From assembly GCA_963383645.1 (NCBI GenBank), contig OY726573.1, positions 20,753,845 through 20,817,844 on the forward strand: 64,000 bases of DNA, read 5' to 3'. The position numbers and the translations under genes were made by a program. Positions 1 through 32,526 of this stretch are shown piece by piece. The first letter of the stretch is position 1, and each line of letters opens with the position of its first letter. The notes under the pieces were generated by a model. That model was not told the origin of the DNA, did not search any database, and saw only the letters and a program-made list of their open reading frames with translations. The DNA is from Muscardinus avellanarius. Its lineage: Eukaryota; Chordata; Mammalia; Rodentia; Gliridae.

Positions 1-46
1 GGGTTCCATCTTCAGACCCGCAAAAAAAAAAAAAAAAAAAAAAAAA
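1..46 (+). mobile_element. SINE 3' tail, cut by window edge
   Basis: GGGTTCCATCTTCAGACCCGC followed by A26: the end of a dimeric SINE of the ACCCGC-tail subfamily. Confidence 0.8.
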
Positions 47-60
47 GAGGAATATAGGAG

Positions 61-1024
<964 letters not shown>

Positions 1025-1055
1025 GCTCTTATTGTGTGTGTGCATGTGTGTGTGT

Positions 1056-1262
1056 GTGTGGTACTGGGAACTGAACCCAAGAGTCTTCTACCTCCCAGCT
1101 AGACCTCCCAGCCCTATTTTATTATTTTTATTTTGAAACAAGGTCTTGGTAAGTTACTGAGGGCCTTACTAAGTTGCTAAAGCTGACCTCGAACCTGAAA
1201 TCGTCCTGTCTCAGCTTCCCAAGCACTGGGATTACAGGAGTGTGTGGGACTATGCCCTGGTG
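1056..1262 (-). mobile_element. Dimeric SINE with adjoining GT repeat
   Basis: Antisense copy from GGTACTGGGAACTGAACC to GACTATGCCC, with (GT)n at 1025-1055 on its tail side. It ends 75 bp before the TRPV3 exon at 1337. Confidence 0.85.
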
Positions 1263-1318
1263 CATGCTCACTCTGGTGGAACTGTGCTTCTGGGGCTGGC
1301 TCTGAGAAATGAGCATAG

Positions 1319-3450
<2,132 letters not shown>

Positions 3451-6400
3451 CAGCAGACCCAAGAGTTGTTGTAGACGCGGGCTGTCTGATGAGTAGGCCC
3501 ATTCCTGTACTCTTTCTGCACTGTGGAGATGTGCAGAGTGGTGAACTAGATACAGAGAGTATCTACACGTGGAGCAGGTGACTATGTGGAGAGTAGCTCT
3601 CAGTGTTGGAGAGTGAAACACTGTGGGCTTTGATAGTCAGCAGTTAGTGTAAACCCATGGCCAGTATTCCTGAGCCTGGAAGTCTCCTGAAATTGGGGTG
3701 ACATCCCTGGTTTGACCAGCTGCAGATCAGCTTGGCTGGGACAATGGGTGTTGGGGAGGGGACAGAGGCCTGAAGAGCAAGGAGAGTTGTCTATCCTCCT
3801 GCCAGCATCTCCTTGTTAGCTCCAACCCCAGCCCACCATTTCCACTGGGTTGCCTGAATTTTTGAGTGACTTCTGATCTCATTCCAGAATGTGCAGGGAA
3901 TTGAGCTGAGTGGAATATCCTGAGAGAGGAAGGGAGAGAGCTATGGCAACGTCCTTTCAGAACCTTTAGGAAATAGGAAGCTACCCTTGGAATGAAACCC
4001 AAGGCTTACACTGTCTCAAGCTGAGAGATGTTTTTAGTAGTGTAGTTAATACAGTTTTATTTTTTGATATAGAAAAGACATTTCAGTTTTTAATGAGAAG
4101 TACTTCAAATGAAGTAGATGATTTAAAAACCTGGGAAATTGATTTCAGGCTTTTGGGCCAGATGTAAGTATTATATACTTGGCCTGAAGGTGGCCAGAGC
4201 CAGGACAATAAGTCTTTCTTCAGTCACACACAGGTCCATAGGACTCAGACTATGATCTGGAGGAAAGGGCTTGACTCTTTGCCTCCTCTGGTATTGCAGT
4301 ACATACATGCCTCTGAGCTAGAACTGTGGCTTCTTTTGAGACAGAAACAGCAGCCGCTCTATTTATATGGTCTTAAATCTCAGAGATGACTAGTATACAC
4401 TGGTATTTCTTATTGAGAAAACTTAGCAAAATACCTGAAATGTTCCTGTATTAAGTATTTTTGTTAACTGTGAATTTGAAGCTGAAGGGAAAGGCTTATA
4501 CTTGGGGTTGGTTTTAGATCTTCATCCTTAGATTTTCCATCCTTTAAAATTCCACGGAGTCAGTTTTGGGGCAGAGGTGGAGAATGAAAGATATTTTCCA
4601 GGTGATTAGAACCCAAACAACCAAAAACTCTCTCTCTGGTATCCCATGGAAGGATTCATGTGGGAGTTTTTGAGGTGGAATTATAAAGATAGTCACCATG
4701 TAATTTAATTTAAATGGCAGAAAAATTAATTTGATCCCCAGATAACTTGGCAATTAGCAAGTTAATCTGGCTTGAGGCAGAGGCCAAGACTGAGTTTAGG
4801 TCAAGCAGCCTACGCTGGGACAGCTTCTTCATTCTGGGCCATTCTGTGTGTCACCTTAGGTTGATGGGTAGAAATGTGTCCTCTTTGTCCCTAATGGGCC
4901 AGGCTGGGGAGAGGGGAAGGAAGATGGTGCAGTACTGAGAATAGCCCTAATATGTGCCCAGCTTCCTAGAGAGTCGACTAGTGCTCCAAGAATAGTGGTC
5001 AGATCAAAGACGGGCGTGAAGCGGGGGTGGCTGGGCATGTGTCTCAGGAGAAGGGAAGGACATACGGGGGATGCAATGGGAGCGGAAGGAGCAGATGTGT
5101 TACAGATGAGCAGATGTAGTGAAAAAAACTAGAGAAAGATTTTAGTTCGACTCAGTTTCTAATTGCTCCAGATATTGAAGATGTTAGGAAGGTAATTGGA
5201 TGAATTTTAAGGCCCCCTTGGCCTGAAGACTCTACAACTTAATATTCTATAGTTGCATTTATCCTGAACAGCTGTCCTAGTTTGAAGAGCAGCTAATGAA
5301 TCCATGGTACTATGTGCTACATATACCAGTTCTGGAGCTGGGAACCAGATGGCTCTCCATTTCCCACTTGGATGAAATCTGGGAGGTGAGGTCAACAGAA
5401 ATCAATAATTGGATCTTGTCCTACACTTTATGGAGAGATGCTCTCTGTGGATCTGGGTGGAGTTTGATGGCAAGACCATTTCTGACTGGATATTCTCCCC
5501 AACAGTGTTACCCCCAAAGGTTTTTAGCCTAGAAGGTATGAACCTAGGTAGAGAGAAGCAATTAGTTAAAAAGCAACCTGGTCAAAGGGATCAATTCCCT
5601 CATTTTATACCTGGAAACTAAATTTCTAAGAGAACCTGGAAAAAGTCCTATCAAAGTTGTTGAAGGTGGAATATCATAATTCCTGGACCATAGATATCCC
5701 CTGTATCATTGTTTTTAGCATTGTTATCCTGGAAATTTGGGTTGATCTTTGTGGTTGGCATATGTCAGGGGGCTAGGGCTTTTTGCTCCGATAACTCACT
5801 TGGAAGTCAGCATTGTTCCCATGATCCCTATGAATGGTCTAAAATTTGAATGTGCACAAAACCACACATATATACCCTACCAAACCCCTGGGCCTTTCAG
5901 GACATCTTAAAACTCCATGATTTACATTTCAGTCATTAAAGGGCAACCTATTTCTAGGCATGGTATTTCCCAGGCTCAGACTAGCTTGGTAGCAAAAGCT
6001 CCTTACGAGAAGTTTATTATTCTAGACATTTTGTCACGTGTCTGTCTGGAATAAAAAGGTGCTTAACTTCCTCCCTGAGATGTGGGAGGAGATGTGAGAG
6101 GTTGTACTGTGAAATTATTAAGCTCTCTTAGAGGGTGATTGCCTGAGAGAGTACAGTATTATTGACATTTTTTTCCTTCCTCAAGGGCCGGTGAACTGTG
6201 TCTTTCTGCTCTGGGTGGGGCCCAGGTTAATGGGCAGTCATCTGGGCCTGTAAGCCATACTTGATTTCTGAATTGGTATACATGATTTTCCCCCTCTGTG
6301 ATCTTGTTTTCAAATACAGAATTGTCACCCTGCTTTAATTTATGTGCCTCACCCTTATAAATTCTAATTATAGATTTGTTCTTAATGGTGTGTGTGTGTC

Positions 6401-6510
6401 TGTTTGTAAAACTATATTCAAGAATTAAATCATAAAAAGTAAAAATATTTTATTCCCATTTAACAAATGCTATTTTGATTTCTAATAAATATTTATTTTG
6501 CCTTGTATGG
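3451..6510 (+). other. TRPV3: TRPV3 3' UTR (inferred extent)
   Basis: This stretch follows the TRPV3 stop codon and carries no recognisable SINE, LTR or LINE copy for about 3 kb. That is exceptional in a window averaging more than one SINE per kb and fits exonic 3' UTR. AATAAA signals occur near 6049 and at 6484-6489; the second is followed by T- and GT-rich sequence, so an end near 6510 is proposed. No open frame here resembles a known protein. The exact end is inferred. Confidence 0.55.
6484..6489 (+). promoter_or_regulatory. TRPV3: Candidate TRPV3 polyadenylation signal AATAAA
   Basis: Canonical AATAAA inside an AT-rich stretch, followed within 20-50 nt by T-rich sequence (ATTTTGCC, TTGTCTCTTGTGTG). 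It lies at the end of the repeat-free block after the stop codon. An earlier AATAAA near 6049 is an alternative. Confidence 0.45.
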
Positions 6511-6962
6511 CTACATTTTATCCTTGTCTCTTGTGTGCAAATATGAGGACTGACCAGGAATCCTAAAGTGTTGCTTAATAGGAATTGATAAAAGGAACAT
6601 CCGTTTTGGGACATAAAGCAGTATTATTGGTGCTGGCTAAAGGACAGAGCCAGCATGCTATAAGACAGGTCAGATTCATACAGTGTCTACACCTCGAACT
6701 GCATACACAACAGGCAGACTAATGGAACCACTTAAACAATTGTGGAAACAACTTGAGTAAAGGATGTGCAACCAGATGATGTCAGTGGTTCAGGCTGTAT
6801 GAGTCTGAACAAGATACTATTCATGTCCTCAAGTTAGGGCAGAAGGAGAGAAGGACAAAGAGGCAACTAAGTCAGACAGACAGACAGACAGAGACCAGAA
6901 GACTTTGAAGTGAGAAATGGAGCTACATTTTGAAGAAAACAAATAAGAATGAGCTAAAACAA

Positions 6963-7028
6963 AGCCAGGCATGGTAGCGCATACTTGTAATTCCAGTACT
7001 AGGGAGACTGAGCAGGGGAAAAAAAAAG
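6963..7028 (+). mobile_element. 3'-truncated SINE (B1-like half only)
   Basis: GCCAGGCATGGTAGCGCATAC to GAGACTGAGCAGG, then A-rich sequence; the ID-like half is absent. Confidence 0.7.
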
Positions 7029-7199
7029 ACTATGGACTGAAATTGGCTTAATAGGGTTTACTCTAGAATAATCTATCTCTCTATATATTTTATATAAAAT
7101 ATACATATATTCCAGATAATGTATTTGGGGTAAATACATCTGAAACCATAAGCATGGGTTCCTTGGGGTCTGAATCATGGGATAAAAATGCTCCTTACT

Positions 7200-7387
7200 A
7201 GCTGGGCATGATGGCACATATTCGTAATCCCAGCATTCAGGAGGCTGAGACAGGAAGCTTGCTCGCAGACAGCCTCAGCTACTTAGTGAGGCACTCTGCA
7301 ACTTAGTGAGACAGTTACAAAATAAAGAATACAAAATAGGTTAGGGAGTGTAGCTCGGAGGTCTAATGCTCCTGGGTTCCATCCCCA

Positions 7388-7436
<49 letters not shown>
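7200..7436 (+). mobile_element. Dimeric SINE with (CA)n tail
   Basis: Complete copy to GGTTCCATCCCCAGACAC (about 7390), then about 45 bp of CA dinucleotides. Confidence 0.88.
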
Positions 7437-7437
<1 letters not shown>

Positions 7438-7889
7438 GAGCTCCTTACTGGGTTGCTGTGGCCCAAGAGAGTAGGATGGAGGGAAGGGTATGGGGTCTGG
7501 GAAGGGAAGATTGTAAATCAGCTGGAGACCCTTTGAGAACAAGAATCATGCAGGAATTCTTTGAAAGAATATATTTGTAACCAGAGATGCATTAGAGTCA
7601 CATGTCTACTAGTGTCCACCACCCTGTTATTGGTCTTAACTATCTATGCTGGTTGCTACTGGAGCCCAAAGATCTCACACTTTGGCTAAGAATGAGAATG
7701 TTCTTTCAAAATGAGAAGTGACAGACGTGAGAAATTTGCTTTTCCCAAATTGTCTGTGTGGAGAAGGAGGGTTAGCTTCTCAATTATGAGATGTAGAGTT
7801 TCGTGATGTATTCCTATTTTATCTTTACAATCAGCCCTCATTTCTCTCTCACGTTTTATCTGCAGAAGAGCATTTAAAAATCTCCTATA

Positions 7890-8182
7890 GAGCTGGCGTG
7901 GTGGTGTATGCTTATAATCCCAGCGCTTGGGAGGCTGAGACAGGAGGATTGCACAGGAGGATCGCACAGGTTCGAAGCCAGCCTCAGCTACTGAATGAGG
8001 TTCTCAGCAACTTAGTGAGACCCTGTTTCCAAATAAAGTATAAAATAGGTCTGGGAGTATAGCCCAGAGGTAGAAAAGCCCCTGAGTTCTACCCCCAGTA
8101 CCATGCGCGCACACACACACGCACACACACACACACGCACGCACACGCACGCACACACACACACACGCACACACACACACAT
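7890..8182 (+). mobile_element. Dimeric SINE with (CA/CG)n tail
   Basis: GAGCTGGCGTGGTGG to CCCCCAGTACCATG, then about 75 bp of CA with GCAC interruptions. Confidence 0.9.
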
Positions 8183-8477
8183 ATCTTCTACAGATATCAC
8201 AACTATTGTCAGTTTATAGACTGGATACTTAACGTACTGTCATTAATTCAATTATAAAAACTTTAAAAAGCTGCATCATGAGTTCTAGTAGCACTTAAAT
8301 ATTGAAAACATGCATTTCATCATGTTCAAATAACTTTGCATATATTACCTATTTTGCTTTTACATTTTAAATGTGAAGACTGTTTTTAAAAATGTTGAAC
8401 TATCAAAGTGTAATATGTAAAGAGCTATCCAGAAATAGGAAGCACACTTCTTTGAATAAGCTACATATATAAACATC

Positions 8478-8483
8478 TTTAAT
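8478..8483 (-). promoter_or_regulatory. ASPA: Candidate ASPA polyadenylation signal ATTAAA
   Basis: ATTAAA on the - strand about 175 nt past the ASPA stop. It is a common variant signal, but others could lie farther downstream; position is the only support. Confidence 0.25.
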
Positions 8484-8519
8484 GGACATTCATTATCATA
8501 CTCTTTTCCTTAAGATGCT

Positions 8520-8650
8520 GATCTTTATGCCTCCCTAGCGAGGCACCAGGCTAAGTACTATGGAGAAGAACTGAATAAGGCACAACTCTGCTCTTGAGGA
8601 GCTTACAGATTGATAGTTTTTCAACTATCAACTACAACAGGTGAGTCAAC
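8520..8650 (+). mobile_element. Ancient mammalian repeat fragment
   Basis: AGGCACCAGGCTAAGTACTA...CTTGAGGAGCTTACAGATT resembles widespread ancient repeats of the 'ggcactgtgctaggc...aaggagctcacagtct' kind. It would lie in the ASPA 3' UTR and last codons' downstream flank. Family not named. Confidence 0.4.
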
Positions 8651-8658
8651 AGTGATTT

Positions 8659-27045
<18,387 letters not shown>

Positions 27046-27047
27046 AA

Positions 27048-27262
27048 AGGGCCGGTTATGGTGGTGCGCCCTTGTAACCCCAGTACTTGGGAGGCTGAGA
27101 CAGAAGGATCATAGATTTGAAGCCAGCCTCAGCAGCTTAGTGAGGCTTTTTAGAAACTTAGTGAGATCCTGTTTTAAATAGAATAAAAAATAGGCCTGGA
27201 GGTGTAGCTTGGAGGTAGAAAGCCCCTGGGTTCCATTCCCAGTACCACATAATAAAAAATAA
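27048..27262 (+). mobile_element. Dimeric SINE
   Basis: GGGCCGGTTATGGTGG to TTCCATTCCCAGTACC and an A/T-rich tail; older copy. Confidence 0.86.
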
Positions 27263-27269
27263 TTAATTA

Positions 27270-28855
27270 AAGTAATCAAGCAGCCAAAAGCAGTTGTCCA
27301 GAGACCTCCTCTTAAATCAGCACTCTTCTTTTAGAATGCTTTTCATAGAGGCATAAGGATCTAGTATCACTAGGACCTAAAAAAATAATTTTAAACATCC
27401 CTTAATTTCTTTCTCACAAAGTTTTTGGTAATTTGGCATTAGTTTCCTCAGGAGTCTTGCCTAAATACCAAAGGGAAAGCAACTGTAATTTTCAAGTCTT
27501 TCTAATATTTGAATGTTCTGTGACATACTATATACATATATTAACCACATAATATGGGTTTGTAAAGGCACAATCTCATTTACTGGTAGAGACTCCCATT
27601 GGAGTGTGTTGTTCAAAGTGGGTCTATTTATGGAAAACCACCCAGAATACTATGATGATTACATGCCTTTGTGGAAATTACTCTGAGCCAAATTTGATTC
27701 AATTTTATGCTCAACCACCCAGAAAGTCAAATATGTTCAAATATTGGAAATACTGTATTTTAACAATGCTAGCCTGTTTGAAAGGGTACAGAAAAAGTAA
27801 TTCTTTACAATTGTAGAGTAATTTAATTTGGTTTATTCATACATCCATGTGGTAAGATAGGATGTTAGGTATTAACATCCCCATTGCAGTAATAAAGAAA
27901 AGCAGTTAAGCAATATGATTAAGTTTCCACAGCTGTATTAGAAAACTAGGCCTAGGACCCATGTTTCTAATTAAGTCCAGTGTTTTCACAGGACAACAGG
28001 ATGCGTCTCTGCTATTTTTGTTCTTCTCTGAAGTTCTACTTTTGCTCTTTCAGAGTTCACAGAAACAACTACTACAGTGTGCTCAGGAAACAAACACACA
28101 AATAATATACATGAAAGAAGTATAAAATATGAACGATTAATAATACTTAACAAAACTGTTTCCATAATGCAGAAAGAGAAAGCAAAATAACAAAATCCAA
28201 ACTTACACATTACTCTTCTAAGACAAAGCCCCCCCAGCCTTTGATTTTCTACTCATATTACTGTACACTAAACACTTCTAAGCACTTCAGTGTAGAAATG
28301 ATAAACACATGTAAACATAAACATGACAGTTGTACTGCCACTTTGGTTTTTAAGAGCAGTAACTATGGTGAACCATTAACAGTCTACTATGTTCAGTTTC
28401 TTCCTGCTGGTTTCTAGTTTGTCCTTTGCCCTAGTCTCTCTGGAAATGCTGCTTGCACTCTGAGGCTTGTTTTATGGAATTTTAACAGATCAGCAGTTTG
28501 AAGCACACTTCACATTCATGAAGTTTCTGTCACATGTCCAAATGAATAGCTCATTTGAGAATTAATGAATTGCAGTAATTCTTTCCTATACTTACCTTGT
28601 TTATTGCGCATAGAGCTTATCTTCTGTGAAAAGCTTTATTAGAAAGAACTAGAGCAACAGAGGCTTCTTTTTTATAGAAAGAACTAGAGCAACAGAGGCT
28701 TCTCGTACACTTATACCAAGTTAACTTCCAAAAGATTTTAACTCCCTCTTTCCCAATGGACACTTGAGTTTTGGGCCCTGCAAAATCTATGCAGTTTTAT
28801 TAGTGTAGCTCTCTCTTTTTTGAGAGTTCAGAAATTGATAGCATAAAAAGTAAAA
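27270..28855. other. Intergenic, no gene seen; tandem duplication at 28640-28703
   Basis: 28640-28703 carries AGAAAGAACTAGAGCAACAG AGGCTTCT twice, about 36 bp apart. 28498-28541 is a near-copy of 29688-29728. No conserved coding frame. Confidence 0.45.
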
Positions 28856-28859
28856 CTCT

Positions 28860-29088
28860 AGCCGGGCGTGGTGGCGCACGCTTGTAATCCCCGCGCTTGG
28901 GAGGTTGAGACAGGAGGATCACACAGGTTCGAAGCCAGCCTCAGCTACTTAGTGAGGCTCTCAGCAACTTAGTGAGACCCTGTTTCCAAATAAAATAGAA
29001 AATAGGTCTGGGAGTATAGCTCAGAGGTAGAAAGCCTCTGGGTTCCACCCCCACCCCCAGTACCACCAAAAAAAAAAAAAAAAAAAAA
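28860..29088 (+). mobile_element. Very young dimeric SINE
   Basis: Nearly consensus, CpG-rich (GCCGGGCGTGGTGGCGCACG), poly(A) of about 20, and a clean target duplication AAAAAGTAAAACTCT on both sides. Confidence 0.93.
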
Positions 29089-29099
29089 AGTAAAACTCT

Positions 29100-29640
29100 T
29101 TCTAGTTGTAACTATCTCACTATTAAGTTGAATATGTGATAGTTTGAAGGAAGTGTCATAACTACAAATGTGTTGTGTTGCTGAAGGTACCTGATTAATA
29201 AAAAAATTTACAAACAAAAGGACATAAAAATTTGCTTCATTGTTATGACTAGATCAATGTCAGACATTTTGTAGGAGAGGAATTGAATTTTGTTAGAGAG
29301 GAATTTGTTTCCTAAATAGCAATATTAGGGAATAAGGAGAGTTTTTTGTTCAATATTACAAAGTGTCTCATATATAATGTGGTTGTCCAGGAGTTGTTTA
29401 TTCAAACTACTTTCACTAAGTTTTCTCCTTTCTCTGTGGCCCCATTGCAGTCACCCATTCTGACCACCTTTCCAGATATAAATGATAACCAGAACAAGGC
29501 AGGGGTAGAACAGATAAGTTTATAAACTACCAGAAAAGATTCCATGTCTGTATTTCTTACAGATAAAGCACAGCATAGTGGAATAAACCTGTTAAGGTTA
29601 ATTGACCCATTGTTTAAGTTGAACAACAAATATACTACTT
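29100..29640. other. Intergenic, nothing recognised
   Basis: Unique AT-rich sequence; open frames have no recognisable similarity. Confidence 0.4.
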
Positions 29641-29648
29641 ATGATAAT

Positions 29649-29687
29649 TTTTTTTCTTTTTTTATGGTGCTGGGGATTGAACACAGG
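29649..29687 (-). mobile_element. ID-like fragment
   Basis: TTTTTTATGGTGCTGGGGAT TGAACACAGGGCC: the antisense 3' end of an ID/SINE unit, joined to the 40-bp segment duplicated from near 28500. Confidence 0.6.
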
Positions 29688-29956
29688 GCCTGAAGCATAC
29701 TTCACATTCATAAAGTTTCTGTTACATGTCAGCCCCCTTCTTGTGGAAAATTTGAAATAATATGTTTTTAGAGTTATATTCTTGACAGAAAACAGCTGAA
29801 TTATTAAATATTTGAATATATGTATTTATTCACATATACATGAAAAATATATAAAGGATATATAAGATCTAGATTATACTTTCTAATCTATTTTAATGCA
29901 CCTTTGTCAATTTTGTTGAAATAGAGAATTGAAAGCTTGAAACTTTATAGATTAGG

Positions 29957-30158
29957 TTGAGCCAGAAATGATGGTGCAGGCTTGTAATCCCAGCACTTGA
30001 GAGGCTAAGACAGTAGGATATTGGTTCACGAACAGCCTCAGCTACTTAGTGAGGCCCTTTGTAACTCAGTGAGACCCTGTTTCAAAATAAAGAATAAAAA
30101 ATAGTGCTGGGGTGTAGTTCAGAGTTAGAATGCCCCTAGGTTCTAAAAAAAAATCTAT
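29957..30158 (+). mobile_element. Dimeric SINE
   Basis: GAGCCAGAAATGATGGTG to GAATGCCCCTAGGTTC plus A run; the last 15 bases of the unit are missing. Confidence 0.84.
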
Positions 30159-30159
30159 T

Positions 30160-30660
30160 TTTTGAGAGAATGTTTTTTACTTTTTAAGAAGTGACTGTTG
30201 TATATGTGTATATGTACATATGTACCTATCAGGTAAAAAAATCAGCTTTCTTGAAGCTTAGACTCATATTTTGGGTAACTCTACTACCTGTAACCATAAT
30301 GAACAATCTTTTCAAACATTTTGTTATTTGATGACCCCATTCTTTCAAAGCTTATCCTTACTCTGGCATCCAATATCTGTTATTATTTTTGGTCTTAATC
30401 TACCTACACTGTTACCTCTCTTTTCACCTAATTTTCAGAGAAACTACTAATATGCTTTATTATCTCATAGTCTTAGACCTTTACTAACAAACTTCTCTCC
30501 ATCTCTGAGCCCTCTTCCCTTCACCCATCCCCAACTTTGAATAGGAGAAAGTAGAATATAAACAGAACGTGGTCTTAATTCAAATCTAAAATTACTAAAC
30601 ATGATCTATAATAATAATTACCCAATAATAGACAGCTATTGTTATGAAACAATACAAACA
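30160..30660. other. Intergenic, nothing recognised
   Basis: Unique sequence, C/T-rich in 30330-30540; no conserved frame. Confidence 0.4.
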
Positions 30661-30664
30661 AGTG

Positions 30665-31075
30665 TACGAGAAGCTAACATTTATTGAGCACTTATGTGTT
30701 AGGGCTGTTTGTTTTCTCTTTTTAACATTTTTAGGGCAATTAAATAAACGTTGTAGCTGGGCATGGTGGCACATGCTTGTGATCCCAGCATCTGGGAGTT
30801 TAAGGCAGGAGGATCCGGGTTCGAGGCCAGCCTCAGCTACTTAGTGAGGCCCTTTGCAACTCGGCGAGCCCCTGTTTTAAAATAAAGAATTAAAAATATA
30901 TAGGTCTGGAGGTGTATCTTGGAGGTAGAATGCCCTGGCCTCAATCCCTAGCCCCCACCCCCCACAAATAAATGTTACCAGTATTACTGAAAAAGAAAAT
31001 ATACAGAGGGTGAAAATTACCCAAAGTCACAGGGCCAAGAACTCAGGATTCCCCTGCAGGAATGCGGAGCTCTGA
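30665..31075 (+). mobile_element. MIR split by a dimeric SINE (30754-30958)
   Basis: GCTAACATTTATTGAGCACTT before the SINE and GGGTGAAAATTACCCAAAGTC ACAGGGCCAAGAACTCAGG after it are the two ends of a MIR. The SINE runs from GCTGGGCATGGTGG to CTCAATCCCTAGCCC. Confidence 0.6.
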
Positions 31076-31265
31076 GGGTCCCCTCTTTGCAGCATGTGTT
31101 CACTTCCTAGAATTTGATTTGTCTGCGAGCTTTCACACCACTGGGCTCTGGTAGCACCCAGCTCTGCTTCACTGACTGCTGTCTGCCTTGCACCCCTGTC
31201 ATATAAGCACAAGCCTAGCCACCCCACAGCCACCTGAGAACTCTTAATTCTCGCTGACTGATCTG

Positions 31266-31430
31266 GCTGAGACAGGAGGATCATTGTTTGCAGACAGCCT
31301 CAGCTGCTTAGTGAGGCCCTCCGCAATTTAGTGAAATCCTGTTTCAAAATAAAGAATAAAAAAAATAGGGGAGGGGGTGTAGCTCGGAGGTAGAATGCCC
31401 CTGGGTTCCATCTCCAGACCCCTCCCCCCC
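31266..31430 (+). mobile_element. 5'-truncated dimeric SINE
   Basis: Begins inside the B1-like half at GCTGAGACAGGAGGATCATTG and ends TTCCATCTCCAGACCCC. Confidence 0.82.
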
Positions 31431-31800
31431 AAATACAGTCAGTTCAAGCAAGATACATTTATGCTTTGATTTTGAAGCAGTGGCTTTGGGAGTTATTCTC
31501 TTCCAGGCACGCTTCAGGCTGGCTATCTTAAACTGATGTCTGGAACCTAAGAAATGGCTGTGGGTGCAGAAAAAGGAGAGCCACAATTTCCTGACACATC
31601 TGGGGCATGGAGGTTTGCTGGGTTGGAGGTCTGTCTTAGAAGTGACCAGAATAAGGCAAAACGCTAAAGTAGGACCATTCCTGAGCTGAATACCTCAATG
31701 TGAGAAGGCAAAGGGAGGTACTTTAAGATTGTCAGAACTTGCTGAGAGGCACAAGGATCTTTCCGGCTATTAGAGGCAAGAACTCCTTGGCCCCCATTCC
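31431..31800. other. Upstream flank of the CpG-rich patch, nothing recognised
   Basis: GC content rises toward 31800. No exon could be supported; a noncoding ASPA 5' exon could lie hereabouts on the - strand, but this is only positional. Confidence 0.3.
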
Positions 31801-31852
31801 CCACCGCGCACATAGTCTGTGCGCCTGCGCAGCCAGCAGCCAGCAGCCTGCG

Positions 31853-32070
31853 CGGGTCAACTGCCAGCGCCGGGCAACTACACATGCGCGGGGCAACTAC
31901 ACACGCGCGAGCCAATTGCCAGCGCAGGGCAACTGCCAGCGCCGGGCAACTGTCAGCGCGGGGCAACTACGCATGCGCGAGACAACTGTCAGCACGGGGC
32001 AACTACGCATGCGCGAGCCAATTGCCAGCGCGGGGCAACCGCCAGCGCGGGGCAATTGCGTACGAACGGG
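31853..32070. repeat. CpG-rich minisatellite with embedded NRF1-like motifs
   Basis: About twelve imperfect units of 17-18 bp of the form GGGCAACTGCCAGCGC or GGGCAACTACGCATGCGC, partly arranged as 35-bp doublets (units beginning near 31960 and 31996). CGCATGCGCG occurs at 31970-31979 and 32006-32015, and CATGCGC at 31883-31889. This is the most CpG-dense part of the window. Open frames across it in several frames are a side effect of the repeat. Confidence 0.85.
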
Positions 32071-32077
32071 GCTTGAG

Positions 32078-32089
32078 TGCGCATGCGCA
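32078..32089. promoter_or_regulatory. Perfect NRF1 palindrome TGCGCATGCGCA
   Basis: An exact match to the palindromic NRF1 site, in the CpG-rich patch between ASPA and SPATA22 and immediately before the candidate SPATA22 first exon. NRF1 commonly drives TATA-less CpG promoters, including meiotic genes. A near-match, TGCGCCTGCGCA, lies at 31820-31831. Confidence 0.7.
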
Positions 32090-32094
32090 CAGCC

Positions 32095-32167
32095 CTACTT
32101 TCTGGGCTTTGGCTTTTTCTGAGGTGCGGAAGATCAGCAGTCTCTGAGTCTTTCGACGACTTTTGAG
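32095..32167 (+). other. SPATA22: Candidate SPATA22 noncoding first exon
   Basis: Just downstream of a perfect NRF1 palindrome and the CpG-rich repeat, unique sequence ends in the donor-like GAG|GTGAAG at 32168. With an acceptor at 34261 this would give a noncoding first exon. Both borders are inferred from position. Confidence 0.45.
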
Positions 32168-32343
32168 GTGAAGGGAATTGGAGGTTAAAGTTGTGCGTCA
32201 TAAGGGTCAAGAAGGGAAAGACCCTGCGTGGACCTTAGTTATCAAGCTGCCCGAATCCCTGGGTGGGCCAGGAGGGGTTTTTGGAAGAAAACATAAACTC
32301 TTTAACAGTAACTTCTCTCCCGTATCCAAAATGGGCCTTACCG

Positions 32344-32354
32344 GCCGCCATTTT
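32344..32354 (-). promoter_or_regulatory. YY1-like site (AAAATGGCGGC on - strand)
   Basis: GCCGCCATTTT on the + strand is the classic YY1 motif. It lies about 180 bp inside the candidate SPATA22 first intron, close to the CpG-rich promoter patch, where YY1 sites are often found. Confidence 0.5.
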
Positions 32355-32526
32355 AGGCAACTAAATGTCTTTGAGGGCAGGATGTGTACGTAAATTGAGC
32401 GCACCTCAGTACCACCAGACGTGTTACTGAGGCACTCAGCTCGGATTGGAAGTCGGAGTTGGGGGGCAACTAGAGCTCTCATCTAGTGGTCCAGGGAGAG
32501 GATGTGGCATTAAAAAAGACCCCAAA

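Larger units (their letters stand above)
6511..8658. other. TRPV3-ASPA intergenic and ASPA 3' flank
   Basis: Contains the SINEs listed here, two CA repeats and an (AGAC)n cluster near 6877-6893. No coding frame recognised. The ASPA 3' UTR occupies an unknown part next to 8658. Confidence 0.5.

Noticed and set aside
7380..8200. CA-rich intervals as a possible CRISPR-like or phased repeat array
   Set aside because: They are simple dinucleotide runs with no spacer structure; the genome is mammalian.
31664..32210. Overlapping open frames of 73-127 codons in several frames and both strands across the CpG patch
   Set aside because: The minisatellite lacks stop codons by composition; no frame resembles a protein, and the repeat unit is not a multiple of three throughout.
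32178..32482. Open frames downstream of the CpG patch on both strands
   Set aside because: No similarity recognised; they lie in the candidate first intron and reflect moderate GC content.
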